NCBI GenBank assembly: GCA_947500035.1
Contig: CANMQP010000031.1
Location: 1-51,322, forward strand
Direction: 5' to 3'
Source of the DNA: an uncultured Kiloniellaceae bacterium
GTDB taxonomy: Bacteria; Pseudomonadota; Alphaproteobacteria; Kiloniellales; Kiloniellaceae
Length of the DNA stretch: 51,322 nt
Part shown: positions 41,121 through 49,670 of the stretch, one piece after another
Layout of the letters: each line of letters opens with the position of its first letter
Position numbering within the stretch: position 1 is the first letter of the stretch
Notes under the pieces: model-generated
Told to the model about the DNA's origin: nothing
Databases searched by the model: none
What the model saw: the letters and a program-made list of their open reading frames with translations, nothing else
Position numbers and translations under genes: made by a program

Positions 41121-42858
41121 TGGGCAAACCTCCTCCACTTCCAGGCACCGGCGCGGCACCCGGCGGCCCCCCGCCAGTTGGAGCGTTTGGACCACCGGGT
41201 CCAACCGCGCCAGCTGCGACCTGTGCCAGCACGGCTTCCAGACCGGCACCGCCTCCCTCAACGTTTGAAAGCTTGCTCACCGTGTCAGCCACCTGCGGAC
41301 CGGCGGCCAGGGTCTGGCTCAAGCCCTCCTGCTGTATGCGCTCACCACGCAGGGCTTCAACCTCTTCTTTCTTACGCAGAATATGTTCGACCCCATGAAC
41401 TTCGACGGCGATCTTGGCGACCGCATCCGCATCGAAGTTATCGAAGACGCTCGGATCCGCCACCGCCATCGCCCCCGCGATTTCCAGCGCGCGCATGACC
41501 CCCAATCCCTCTTCCGCCCGCTGTGCCCGGGTCAGAGGTGAGTCATACTGGATTTCATAGTCGCCCCCCGCCTCTTGCAGGGCCGCCGGCATGGGTGGCA
41601 GCGCATCCGCGCGCGCCAGGATCGCGAGCTCCCGTTCAATCATGGGCCCAAGGGACTCCGACTGTTGCCGCCCGACGGTCGGCCCGAGCAGCACACCTTT
41701 TTCCTGCGCCCGCTCCAGAACTTCGGTCGCGGTCATGGCCGGCCCCTGTACCAGGATCTGAAAGAGGCTGACCAGGAAGGCGTCGTTAATGACCTCGCGG
41801 CGCTGGTTCATCATATCCAGACCGATGTCGACCCGGGCGTTGTTCTGGAAGGGCTGCATCAGGGGACGGCCCGAACTGTCGACCCCGCCGTAGTTGATCG
41901 CGTTGGGCCGCAGATCGGGACGGCCGCCCAGGATTCCGTCATCGTGGATCAGGACCGGTGGGTCGACCGTTTTGTGGGCCGCGCGGATGATCGTCCGGCT
42001 CATTTCATTGAGCATCTTTATGTCGGGCAGGACGGCCATGGCCGGCGAACGACCGTAGACTTCATTCGGCGCCGTGACATAGCGCGAGACCGCGTAGGGG
42101 AACTGCTCGAAGCCGCCTTCCTGCAGAATCATCCTCTCCTCCACCGCAACATGCGTGCTGGCAAAGGGCAGGTTTTTGGCGTCGGCCCTTCCGGGCCTGA
42201 CCTCACCGCGGGGCAGAACCGCATGCAGGAAATCGAAGCGCCGTTCGGGTTCTTTCTCCAACGCGCGCTGGATGCCGCGCGGCAGGTCTTTTTCCGGCCA
42301 GCGTTGCGCAGCCTGGCGTGCCGAAAGCCGGTACTTTCGAAAGACCGTATCGATCCGCCCGTTGGCATCTTCGGCAAAGCAGCAATCCGAGAGATGGATC
42401 GACTTGTAGCGCAGGCCGCTGCCGACCTCCTCGCCGACAAAGAGTACGCCGGTGCCAAAGGCGCCGAGGCTCATATAGGTCTCGTGCTGCTGGCTGGCGT
42501 AGTTGGCGCGGGGACTGTAACGCGCCGCGAAGAGAATGTCCTCGACCTGCCGGAACCAGTCGCGCACCCCGTCCGCATCGTTCAGCACCTGATCGGTCGC
42601 GCGGAGGCGATGCCAGCGCTGCGCACGCGGCGTCAACATGGATTCCATAGCCGCCGCGAAGCGTTCCAGGGCGATGGGCGCGGTCGAATCAAAGATCTTT
42701 TCGTTGCGCTTCGCACCCTCGGACCATTTGGTCTGAAAGGAATCCTGGCGCGGCAGAATGCGCTCGGCGATCTCGCGCCAGTGGTTCTCCCAGGTCGCCC
42801 GCGACGACGCGAGTTCCTGGTGGCGACGAATCAGCTCATCGGCTCTGCTGTCTTGCAT
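41113..42858 (-). CDS. Portal (head-tail connector) protein
   Basis: A 581-aa portal of the T7/BPP-1 type. It starts MQDSRADELIRRHQELASSR with AAGGA upstream. Typical parts are NHWREIAERILPRQDSF, ALERFAAAMESMLTPRAQRW, GTGVLFVGEEVG, YAVSRYVTAPNEVYGRSPAM, GPAMTATEVLERAQEKG, and a Gly/Pro-rich tail. The dodecameric portal is the DNA gate of the head and the docking site for tail protein A. It is the first gene of the head block; the terminase gene that normally lies just upstream is missing, and plus-strand host-like genes begin 272 bp away. Confidence 0.94.
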   Translation of the reverse strand: MQDSRADELIRRHQELASSRATWENHWREIAERILPRQDSFQTKWSEGAKRNEKIFDSTAPIALERFAAAMESMLTPRAQRWHRLRATDQVLNDADGVRDWFRQVEDILFAARYSPRANYASQQHETYMSLGAFGTGVLFVGEEVGSGLRYKSIHLSDCCFAEDANGRIDTVFRKYRLSARQAAQRWPEKDLPRGIQRALEKEPERRFDFLHAVLPRGEVRPGRADAKNLPFASTHVAVEERMILQEGGFEQFPYAVSRYVTAPNEVYGRSPAMAVLPDIKMLNEMSRTIIRAAHKTVDPPVLIHDDGILGGRPDLRPNAINYGGVDSSGRPLMQPFQNNARVDIGLDMMNQRREVINDAFLVSLFQILVQGPAMTATEVLERAQEKGVLLGPTVGRQQSESLGPMIERELAILARADALPPMPAALQEAGGDYEIQYDSPLTRAQRAEEGLGVMRALEIAGAMAVADPSVFDNFDADAVAKIAVEVHGVEHILRKKEEVEALRGERIQQEGLSQTLAAGPQVADTVSKLSNVEGGGAGLEAVLAQVAAGAVGPGGPNAPTGGGPPGAAPVPGSGGGLPNA

Positions 42859-43130
42859 AGATGGAATCCTTGTTTTGCCCAGCTCCCTTTGACCGGCCCC
42901 TTTTGACCGGAAGGAGAAAGGGTGGAAAAAGTGAAATCTAAAATTTTATTCAAATTCGTTGGTAAGCTGATGTTAACCATCCGCGCACTATGATTCGGGC
43001 TGAATTCGATAAAGGGTCGGGTGCCGTTCGCGGCGAAAAGGCCGGTCGTTAAGAGAAGTCTGCACAACAGATCGGAACAGCTGTCCACGCCCTTTGGAAG
43101 ACTACGGTCAACTCTGGAGAGTCATGGACT

Positions 43131-43886
43131 ATGGCATACGCGCAAACATCACCCTTTTCGTTAGATACCGAACCCACTGAAAACACTGAACATCAGGGTG
43201 ATGCAGCCGGTGCGCAGCAACTCGCCTGGCTGACTGCGCAGAGCAAAGCGGCAGCCGACAGTTCAAAAAGCCACCTCCTGGTTCTTCGTTTCGCATTGGT
43301 GAATATCATTGCGGTCGGTCTGCTTGGCGCCGCGTACCAGCAAGGGCTGGTTGAACGCGTTTTGACTGCCGACAAAACCTATATCAGCGTTGCAATTTTT
43401 GTCGTCTTTCTGGCCGGCCTGATTGTTTGTGCACGCCGCGTCTGGGAAACCAGCCACGATCTCGAACAGGTCAAGACCTTCGATCCGCTGCGCCAGAGTC
43501 ACGCCACCAAGTACCTCGCAAGCCTGCGCGGACGTGCGGGCGACAGCCGGGCACTGCTTGCTTCTTCCCTTCGCATGAAGCTGACCCATCGCATTGCCGT
43601 GGTCCGCAATGTGGCCAACGCGCTCGTCCTGCTTGGACTGATCGGTACGGTCGTCGGTTTCATCATCGCCCTCTCCGGTGTCGATCCGGAGCAGGCCTCG
43701 GATGTCAGCGCCATTACCCCCATGGTCTCCACTTTGATCGAGGGCATGTCGACGGCGCTCTACACCACGCTGGTCGGCGCGATCCTGAACGTCTGGCTGA
43801 TGGTCAACTATCAGCTTCTGGCGGCAGGCACTGTCAAACTGATCACCGCGCTGGTTGAATTCGGAGAGAGCAATGGAAGGGCTTGA
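43131..43886 (+). CDS. MotA/TolQ/ExbB-type proton channel protein
   Basis: A 251-aa inner-membrane protein. Hydrophobic segments lie near 50-70, 83-103, 160-182 and 200-222. The second half has NVANALVLLGLIGTVVGF and STLIEGMSTALYTTLVGAIL, the family signature in which Thr/Ala-rich helices line a proton path. Such proteins normally pair with an ExbD/TolR/MotB-type partner. The next gene, overlapping by 14 bp, has one N-terminal TM and a periplasmic domain and could fill that role. Confidence 0.85.
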   Translation: MAYAQTSPFSLDTEPTENTEHQGDAAGAQQLAWLTAQSKAAADSSKSHLLVLRFALVNIIAVGLLGAAYQQGLVERVLTADKTYISVAIFVVFLAGLIVCARRVWETSHDLEQVKTFDPLRQSHATKYLASLRGRAGDSRALLASSLRMKLTHRIAVVRNVANALVLLGLIGTVVGFIIALSGVDPEQASDVSAITPMVSTLIEGMSTALYTTLVGAILNVWLMVNYQLLAAGTVKLITALVEFGESNGRA

Positions 43887-44475
43887 TCACTTCGACGACA
43901 ACACCGGCGATACGGTTTTTCGCGATATCATCTTTCTGGCCCTCGCCGGGTTCGTCGCCATCGTCTTGCTGCTGCTGCCGCACCTGAATCCGCCGGCCAA
44001 GGCGGAGGCCGAGACCAACGCACCTGGCAACGTCATTGTCGAGCTGCGCTGGCCGGACGAACTGAACAGCGATGTCGATCTTTGGGTCGAAGCGCCCGGC
44101 GACAAGCCGGTCGGTTACTCCAACAAGGGTGGCGTCTCCTTCAACCTGTTGCGCGACGACCTCGGCAACCTGGCAGATGCGACCCGGATGAACTACGAGG
44201 TGTCCTACAGCCGCGGCGTGCCCCACGGGGAATACACCGTCAACGTCCACCTCTACCGGAACCTCAGCGGCGCCGACAGTATCCCGGTTACCGTGGTGAT
44301 CAGCGTCAAGCCTTCGGAAGACGCGCCCGCAAAGCAGATTCTGGCGACGGCTGTCGATCTCAAGCATGAAGGTCAGGAAATCACCGCATTCCGCTTTTCG
44401 TTGGACGAGAAAGGCCGCCTGATTTCAGGCAGCGTACACGACCTTCCGCGGCCCTTACGCTCGAGGAAATCCTGA
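43873..44475 (+). CDS. Single-TM protein with periplasmic beta-rich domain, partner of channel protein
   Basis: A 200-aa protein. The ATG at 43873 has GGAGAG upstream. An N-terminal anchor (about 22-40, LALAGFVAIVLLLL) is followed by a periplasmic domain with VIVELRWPDELNSDVDLWVE and YTVNVHLYRNL. This resembles secreted beta-sandwich (DUF2135-like) domains. The position, overlap and topology match ExbD/TolR, though the soluble domain is different from the usual one. Confidence 0.75.
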   Translation: MEGLDHFDDNTGDTVFRDIIFLALAGFVAIVLLLLPHLNPPAKAEAETNAPGNVIVELRWPDELNSDVDLWVEAPGDKPVGYSNKGGVSFNLLRDDLGNLADATRMNYEVSYSRGVPHGEYTVNVHLYRNLSGADSIPVTVVISVKPSEDAPAKQILATAVDLKHEGQEITAFRFSLDEKGRLISGSVHDLPRPLRSRKS

Positions 44476-44990
44476 TGGATACCATTCGAATCATCTTTCC
44501 CATCGCCGTGGCCCTGGTTGCCATCCTGGCGCAAATCAGCGTCTGGTCTCCGCGCCGGCTCTGGGTAAAGGTTACGGCGCTCGTGACCATGACCCTCTTC
44601 CTGCCGGTCGCCTATATCAGCCTCGAGACTCTGCTCAGCCGGCCAAAGCCGGTCGAGATGGACTGGGCTTCCGAAAACCTCAAGGACGCCAGCGTGCTGG
44701 CCGCACGAATCGATGAAGAAGAGTCGATCTATCTCTGGCTGGCGGTCGCGGGTATCGATGAGCCGCGTTCCTATGTCCTGCCCTGGACGGAACAAACCGC
44801 GCGCGAGCTTCACGCCGCTCAACAGGGTGCGGAGCGCGAAGGCAGCGACGTCAAGATCCGGCGGCCTTCAGAATCGGGCGAAGACGATCAGGAGCCGATG
44901 TTTTACGCAGCGCCCCAGGAAACCCCGCCTGATAAACAGACTGCGACAACAGGGCCACAGGTCTTTCAGCGCTCGGCTTCGAACCGTTAA
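44475..44990 (+). CDS. Two-TM hypothetical membrane protein
   Basis: A 171-aa protein whose ATG overlaps the preceding TGA (TGATG). Two hydrophobic segments (about 4-22 and 32-53) are followed by a soluble part with SIYLWLAVAGIDEPRSYVLP and a disordered Ser/Thr/Pro-rich C-terminus. No family recognised. It clearly belongs to the operon of the channel protein. Confidence 0.75.
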   Translation: MDTIRIIFPIAVALVAILAQISVWSPRRLWVKVTALVTMTLFLPVAYISLETLLSRPKPVEMDWASENLKDASVLAARIDEEESIYLWLAVAGIDEPRSYVLPWTEQTARELHAAQQGAEREGSDVKIRRPSESGEDDQEPMFYAAPQETPPDKQTATTGPQVFQRSASNR

Positions 44991-45012
44991 CGGCACCAAG
45001 GCCTGGCAGACC

Positions 45013-45240
45013 ATGAAAAAACCGAAGATCCCGGCAGGCTTTCGCAAACCGCCCCTGCCCGGCCATCGTCCCTTCGGCACCCGCGGTATCGGAGCCTTGA
45101 GCAGTCATGACTCTGGGCATTCGCGCAGCTCTCTGAGCGATGCGATCTCACATTTCAGCGCCGCCGATCTGCGTCTGAACCGGGCGCGAAGCGCGACGAG
45201 CAAGATCCTTCCCTTCCGCGGCGGCCTGAAGGCCACATAA
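45013..45240 (+). CDS. Small basic hypothetical protein
   Basis: A 75-aa basic protein, MKKPKIPAGFRKPPLPGHRP at its start. It is rich in Pro, Arg and Ser with no TM. The gene is 22 bp after the two-TM protein gene and probably ends the operon. Real gene status is likely but not certain; no family recognised. Confidence 0.55.
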   Translation: MKKPKIPAGFRKPPLPGHRPFGTRGIGALSSHDSGHSRSSLSDAISHFSAADLRLNRARSATSKILPFRGGLKAT

Positions 45241-45706
45241 GCCGCCCCAAGGGGCTATATTCCACCCGAAAAATCCAAACCGGGGATCTGGGTTCAACCC
45301 AATCTCTCAGGACCTCCACAAAGGCCCCCCGCGATCCGCAAAGGGACAAGTGCTGCGCAGGTCGGCCACCTGCCTGATTTCAAGGCTGCACAGGCTCTGC
45401 TCCGCTCCATCCGGGCCGCCCCCATTATGCGATAGTTTTAGGTCTTTAGGGGTGCTAAGCTCCGCGCAGCTCTATTAATCGGCGAACGTCTATATATTTC
45501 TGCTTCTAAAATGACCTGATCCCTGCCCTATAAGAAGGGTTTCGGAGCAGTTTCTTTTGCATAAACCTGCCCGGGGCATAGGAGACACAAATTGGTCACA
45601 CCACTGTTTGGGGCGAATGTTTTTAGTGCTTAGGTATTTTTACATCAAAGCCATTTTAAATTTCACGCAAAGTGCGGCCTGACGTGCCCAGGGTGACTAT
45701 GAATTT
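45241..45706. other. Intergenic region before the first asparagine-synthetase-like gene
   Basis: A 466-bp stretch without a convincing gene. It begins with a small CCCC/GGGG hairpin and becomes AT-rich toward the 3' end, where the promoter of the next gene probably lies. A 13-codon TTG-start ORF with GGAG upstream (about 45592-45633) is too short to claim. Confidence 0.4.
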
Positions 45707-47224
45707 ATGAAACCGGCGTATTTAAAACTTTCCTGGGGTCCGGATGGTGTTACAGCCGAGGGGGACCATACCTACTACCACGGCAATGCGATCGAACAGG
45801 CCGACGGTACCCGTAATGGTGTATACTCCGAATGGTCGTGGGACGGCGATACGCTGAAAGTCGGCACGTGCCGCTATGGCATGTCTCCGCTCTTTTACTA
45901 TTGCGGCGACAGGACAATTTACGTCTCCAACTCGATCCCCAAACTGCTGGAACTCGGCGCCCCCAGTGCGTGGGATGACGATGCCATGGCGGTCTTTATT
46001 CGCCGGCAGACTTTTCTGGGCGAGGACACGCCCTTCAAGCACATCCGCGCGACACCGCCTGGCGCAAGACTGACCTGGAAAGACGGCCGCATGACGCTCG
46101 AGGGCAAAGCCTTCGCGCCCAAAACGCAGCACCTGAAGCGCTCGGCCATGATCGACGGCGTGATCGATCTCTTTGCGCAAGCGATTACCCGTCGCTTGCC
46201 CCAGACCGACGAGTTCTACTTGCCATTGACCGGCGGCAAGGACTCCCGCCATATTCTACTCGAGCTTAACCGCCAATCCGCTCTGCCTAAAGCCTGCGTC
46301 ACCGCTTCATTTCCGCCCCCGCTCACCAACCAGGACAGAGAAATCGCCGCCCAACTCGCCGCCCGTGTCGGCCTCCCCCACATCACTCTGCCACCGCCGG
46401 CACCGGGCATCGCTGACGAACAGCGCAAAAACATCGTGACGAATTTTTGTACGGTTGAACACGGCTGGGCAGTGCCGCTTGTGGATTTTTTAAAAGCGAA
46501 TACCCAGGCTAGTTTTGACGGACTAGGTCTCGACGTTTTTTTTAATACGATTTGGTACAGCGAGCATAGAGCTAAACTATATGGGGCGGGCGCATTGGAG
46601 ACACTTGCTACAGATTTACTTGGAGACTCTGAAGCCGCGTTCTCGATGATCTTCACAAGCGAGACAAACAGACGCTTTTGTCGATCGCGCGCGATTGCCC
46701 GTCTGGTAAAGGAATTAAAAATACACGCCGACTGTCCGCATCCAGTCGCAGCCGCGCAGTTCTGGAGCCGCACACGAAGAACAACGAGTACATTCACATT
46801 CGGAATGCAAAACTCAATACCGACTGTTCATACACCTTTTCTCGACTTGGACCTGTTCGATTTCGTTTACGGCTTACCAATGAGCTCGCTGCGAGAATCA
46901 CCCATGCATGTCGATGTCATATCAAATGCTTACAAGAATTTTAGCGACATAGGATATAGTGTTGGCGGGACGGGGCGTAACATCAATAAAAGGTATCCTC
47001 GCGATTTCTCACTTGGCCTAATCCGGAATAACCTCGGCAGACTCTTTCAGCCAAGTATTTTGAGCAGCAAAGGTACTCTCCTTCGTCTCTTGAAAAGCTA
47101 CCTCTCAGGTAACAAAATCGATCTCGACTGGCTGAACCCCTGTTTGCAGCTTTGTCTCTGTCAAATTGAGTCATACAGATCGGCTCAGACGACAAATTCA
47201 ACGCTCCTATCTGCATCGGGCTGA
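45707..47224 (+). CDS. Asparagine-synthetase-like protein (ATP-pyrophosphatase type), copy 1
   Basis: A 505-aa protein of the AsnB superfamily. The synthetase PP-loop is LPLTGGKDSRH near residue 173. The N-terminal domain keeps the glutaminase fold lines (YSEWSWDGDTLKVGTCRYG, then FYYCGDRTIYVSNSIPKLLE) but lacks the catalytic Cys at position 2, so it cannot use glutamine in the usual way. The domain after 245 is diverged from that of copy 3. Such proteins amidate or activate carboxylates in polysaccharide or peptide pathways; the substrate here is unknown. The 5' 697 bp are nearly identical to those of copy 3. Confidence 0.8.
   Translation: MKPAYLKLSWGPDGVTAEGDHTYYHGNAIEQADGTRNGVYSEWSWDGDTLKVGTCRYGMSPLFYYCGDRTIYVSNSIPKLLELGAPSAWDDDAMAVFIRRQTFLGEDTPFKHIRATPPGARLTWKDGRMTLEGKAFAPKTQHLKRSAMIDGVIDLFAQAITRRLPQTDEFYLPLTGGKDSRHILLELNRQSALPKACVTASFPPPLTNQDREIAAQLAARVGLPHITLPPPAPGIADEQRKNIVTNFCTVEHGWAVPLVDFLKANTQASFDGLGLDVFFNTIWYSEHRAKLYGAGALETLATDLLGDSEAAFSMIFTSETNRRFCRSRAIARLVKELKIHADCPHPVAAAQFWSRTRRTTSTFTFGMQNSIPTVHTPFLDLDLFDFVYGLPMSSLRESPMHVDVISNAYKNFSDIGYSVGGTGRNINKRYPRDFSLGLIRNNLGRLFQPSILSSKGTLLRLLKSYLSGNKIDLDWLNPCLQLCLCQIESYRSAQTTNSTLLSASG
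45755..46451 (+). repeat. Long direct repeat, copy 1
   Basis: Matches 49719-50415 with only four mismatches seen by eye over 697 bp. It covers codons 17 to 248 of the host gene, starting after a diverged 5' end and stopping abruptly within a codon. The flanking sequence on both sides is different. The offset between copies is 3964 bp. Confidence 0.93.
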
Positions 47225-47315
47225 AGGATTTAGGGATTAACGTGCCGAGCCGAGACTAATGTTCTTTTCCGAAAAAAGGTACCGTGTGAGTTGCCTTGCG
47301 CCCTGGAGGTCCGTA

Positions 47316-47414
47316 ATGCTGCCAATAGCGTTGAAGGCACAGAACGAGCCATTCCAAACGGAACCCAGCCCCTCAAGTTGGTTGAACCCGTGTTCATTTG
47401 CGATCCGGAGCTAG
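47316..47414 (+). CDS. Possible 32-aa small peptide gene
   Basis: A 32-codon ORF (MLPIALKAQNEPF at its start, CSFAIRS at its end) with a perfect GGAGG six bases before its ATG. The stop lies 5 bp before the next gene's ATG. It could be a leader that couples translation, or a small peptide substrate for the neighbouring synthetases. No leader-core motif supports the latter. Confidence 0.3.
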   Translation: MLPIALKAQNEPFQTEPSPSSWLNPCSFAIRS

Positions 47415-47419
47415 ACAAG

Positions 47420-49237
47420 ATGCATCGAAATGCAGTGACCTCAAGGTTTATCGTCTTCGTTCCGCCCACTCCCTCTACAAACCACCTTCCGACGCAAGGC
47501 CAACTCCTGCGGTTGTGCGCATCTCAGAAACTCAACTTGATCCAAACGAAGCACTATTATCTTGCGTGCCATTTGGTCCGGCCCCTCGAAACGGCTGACA
47601 GCACGCATCCCGTTCTTGTCTGCGATACTCTGCCGGGCAAAATGAGTGGGGGCCGCAATTTCAATTTCCCGAGCGACACACCAAACTGGGATGAATGGCA
47701 CACGCAAGCCGAAGCTGAAGCCCAAGTCTACAATTTCATCTACGCAGCGGAGGAACGTTTCACGATCGAGTCTGACCCACTGGGCATAAAGCCGATCTAC
47801 CGAGCTGAGACAAATGAAGGAATTTTAATTGCAAGCAGCATTGCGGATATCTGTTCGATTTCCCCAGGTCTGTCAAAGCATTTGGATCGAGCATCTATCG
47901 CTCAGTTTCTGGTGATGGGTTATGCATTGGGGTCGCGTACGCTTCACAGAGACCTGCATCGTACCGATACGGGCGAACGCCTAGAATGGTCGAAGGATAC
48001 CGGCCTGAAACGATCGCGGCCAAGGCGTTACCGCATTTCAGCGCAGATCAAAACCGACACTTATCTGAGCGCCGCGTTATCGCAGGTGGAGCGGGCGCTC
48101 AACGCAAGTTTGGAACGTCATTGTTCAGGCGCGCGCAAACCCATCAATATTGCCTTGAGCGGCGGCTTTGACTCACGAATATTAGCGGCGGCAATGAAGA
48201 GTCAAAACTACCCGATCCGCGCTTTCACCTACGGCAGATGGCATCACCGCGAACTAAGGACGGCGGGGCGGATCGCCAAAAGTCTTGGTATCGAACACGC
48301 ATTCCTGAACTACCCTCTTGATAACTACTACCAGAGACTTTCGCTATTCATGTCGGTAGTTGAGGGGCAGAGTGAGAGCAAAGTCACCCAGATCGCGAAC
48401 CTCCTGCAGATCGATGCCGACAGCGGCTCCGCGCTTGTTCACGGTTTCCTCTCCGACCCCATTGCAGGCAGCCACCTGACCGACTGGTTTCCAAATGACG
48501 ACCTTACTGAACTTGACGAGGTCGCCGACCGGCTCGTGAAAGCCCTCGCACCATCCGATTCGCGGCTTCAACTCGTTCAGAATGTACTGGGTTACAAGTT
48601 CGATTGGGACAGCTTCAAACAAGAAATTCGATCAGCGCTTCTGCCTACCGAAAAACCCTATCAGTCCGCAGTTCTTTGGGATATCGAGAACCGGCAAAGG
48701 AAGTTGATATCTCCGCATCTGCTATTGCTGGGCCAAGTGTTTGATGTCATCGCACCTTTTTACGACCGCGAGATGCTGCAAACCTGGATAAGCATGCCGA
48801 GAGTCGCCTTGGACAAGCGATATCTTCAGCGGCAGCAGCTCGCTTATCAGTTTCCCGAGCTCGCAAAAATTCCCCGAGATGAGGAGACAACACCGATAAC
48901 GCCCAACCTGAAGAACCAGTTGTTACTGTTGATCGATACAGTGGCGCGCAAGGCCTTCATAAAACTCTATGGCAGTATTACAGGCTATCGCCCTGGATCG
49001 ATTTGGTCGTTGGGTCAGGGCATGGCCAATGCATCGCAAATACAAAAAATGAATGACTCCATTCGAGACGGAGACAAGCTACTGACAGAGGTATTTGATC
49101 TTCAGTTGAACCTCTCAGATGAAACGCGGGCGTTGATCCAGTCGTCACCCGAAAACGGCGATTATCAAACGACAAGACTCGTCTTTCAGCTTGTCGAGTA
49201 TGCCAAGTGGATCAAAGCCCTGCCCGTCTCGAAATAA
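47420..49237 (+). CDS. Asparagine-synthetase-like protein with degenerate glutaminase domain
   Basis: A 605-aa AsnB-superfamily protein. The ATG at 47420 is preferred (GGAG upstream); an in-frame TTG at 47291 has no better support. The N-terminal domain contains FTIESDPLGIKPIYRAE, as in glutamine amidotransferases, but no Cys2. The PP-loop is ALSGGFDSRILAAA near residue 244. The C-terminal half has DVIAPFYDREM and a final helical part. It is a distant relative of the two flanking proteins, not a recent copy. Length and domain order also resemble lasso-peptide cyclases, but no protease or precursor is found. Confidence 0.82.
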   Translation: MHRNAVTSRFIVFVPPTPSTNHLPTQGQLLRLCASQKLNLIQTKHYYLACHLVRPLETADSTHPVLVCDTLPGKMSGGRNFNFPSDTPNWDEWHTQAEAEAQVYNFIYAAEERFTIESDPLGIKPIYRAETNEGILIASSIADICSISPGLSKHLDRASIAQFLVMGYALGSRTLHRDLHRTDTGERLEWSKDTGLKRSRPRRYRISAQIKTDTYLSAALSQVERALNASLERHCSGARKPINIALSGGFDSRILAAAMKSQNYPIRAFTYGRWHHRELRTAGRIAKSLGIEHAFLNYPLDNYYQRLSLFMSVVEGQSESKVTQIANLLQIDADSGSALVHGFLSDPIAGSHLTDWFPNDDLTELDEVADRLVKALAPSDSRLQLVQNVLGYKFDWDSFKQEIRSALLPTEKPYQSAVLWDIENRQRKLISPHLLLLGQVFDVIAPFYDREMLQTWISMPRVALDKRYLQRQQLAYQFPELAKIPRDEETTPITPNLKNQLLLLIDTVARKAFIKLYGSITGYRPGSIWSLGQGMANASQIQKMNDSIRDGDKLLTEVFDLQLNLSDETRALIQSSPENGDYQTTRLVFQLVEYAKWIKALPVSK

Positions 49238-49670
49238 TTATTCAGGCGACATAGACTGACACCTGCGCCTGGGCACTTTACTCTCTCATCTCCAAAACTA
49301 TCGCGGTTTCTCAGTTCGCCTTCTCACTAGCTGTGCAGCGGTTCCGTTTACGCGGCCCCTGCCACTGTTGTCACATATCACAGCCGGAGGATGTTCTCCG
49401 CGACCAGCGATACTTTGGATCCCACCAATGCTCTCAAATCGTGAATAACACCCTCCTCCTACACTCTAAAAAATGAAATCTTCCGAACAAAGCAAGAACT
49501 CATCCGGCGCCTTGCTTTCATCTGCCGGCGAGCGAGGCATTGAGGTATACAAAGGAGTCACACTAAAGCTTGCCGGATGCACATTTATAGCTTAGGCAAT
49601 TCTTGGTTTTTCGGCGGCTACACTACAATCGGCGTTCTTCATCTGAAATTTTCAGAAGTGTTATTGGTGC
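49238..49670. other. Intergenic region before the third synthetase-like gene
   Basis: A 433-bp stretch. A 40-codon ORF (49473-49595, MKSSEQSKNSSGALLSS at its start) lacks a ribosome site. A GAAC-N7-GAAC match lies at 49485-49499, without a clear promoter beside it. Nothing else is supported. Confidence 0.4.

Noticed and set aside
41575-42906. 443-codon open frame on the plus strand opposite the portal gene
   Set aside because: High-GC shadow of a confident portal gene; the translation has no recognisable domain. The 357-codon frame opposite glmU (3507-4580) is rejected for the same reason.
49473-49595. 40-codon ORF upstream of the third synthetase-like gene as a peptide precursor
   Set aside because: No ribosome site before the ATG and no leader-core pattern.
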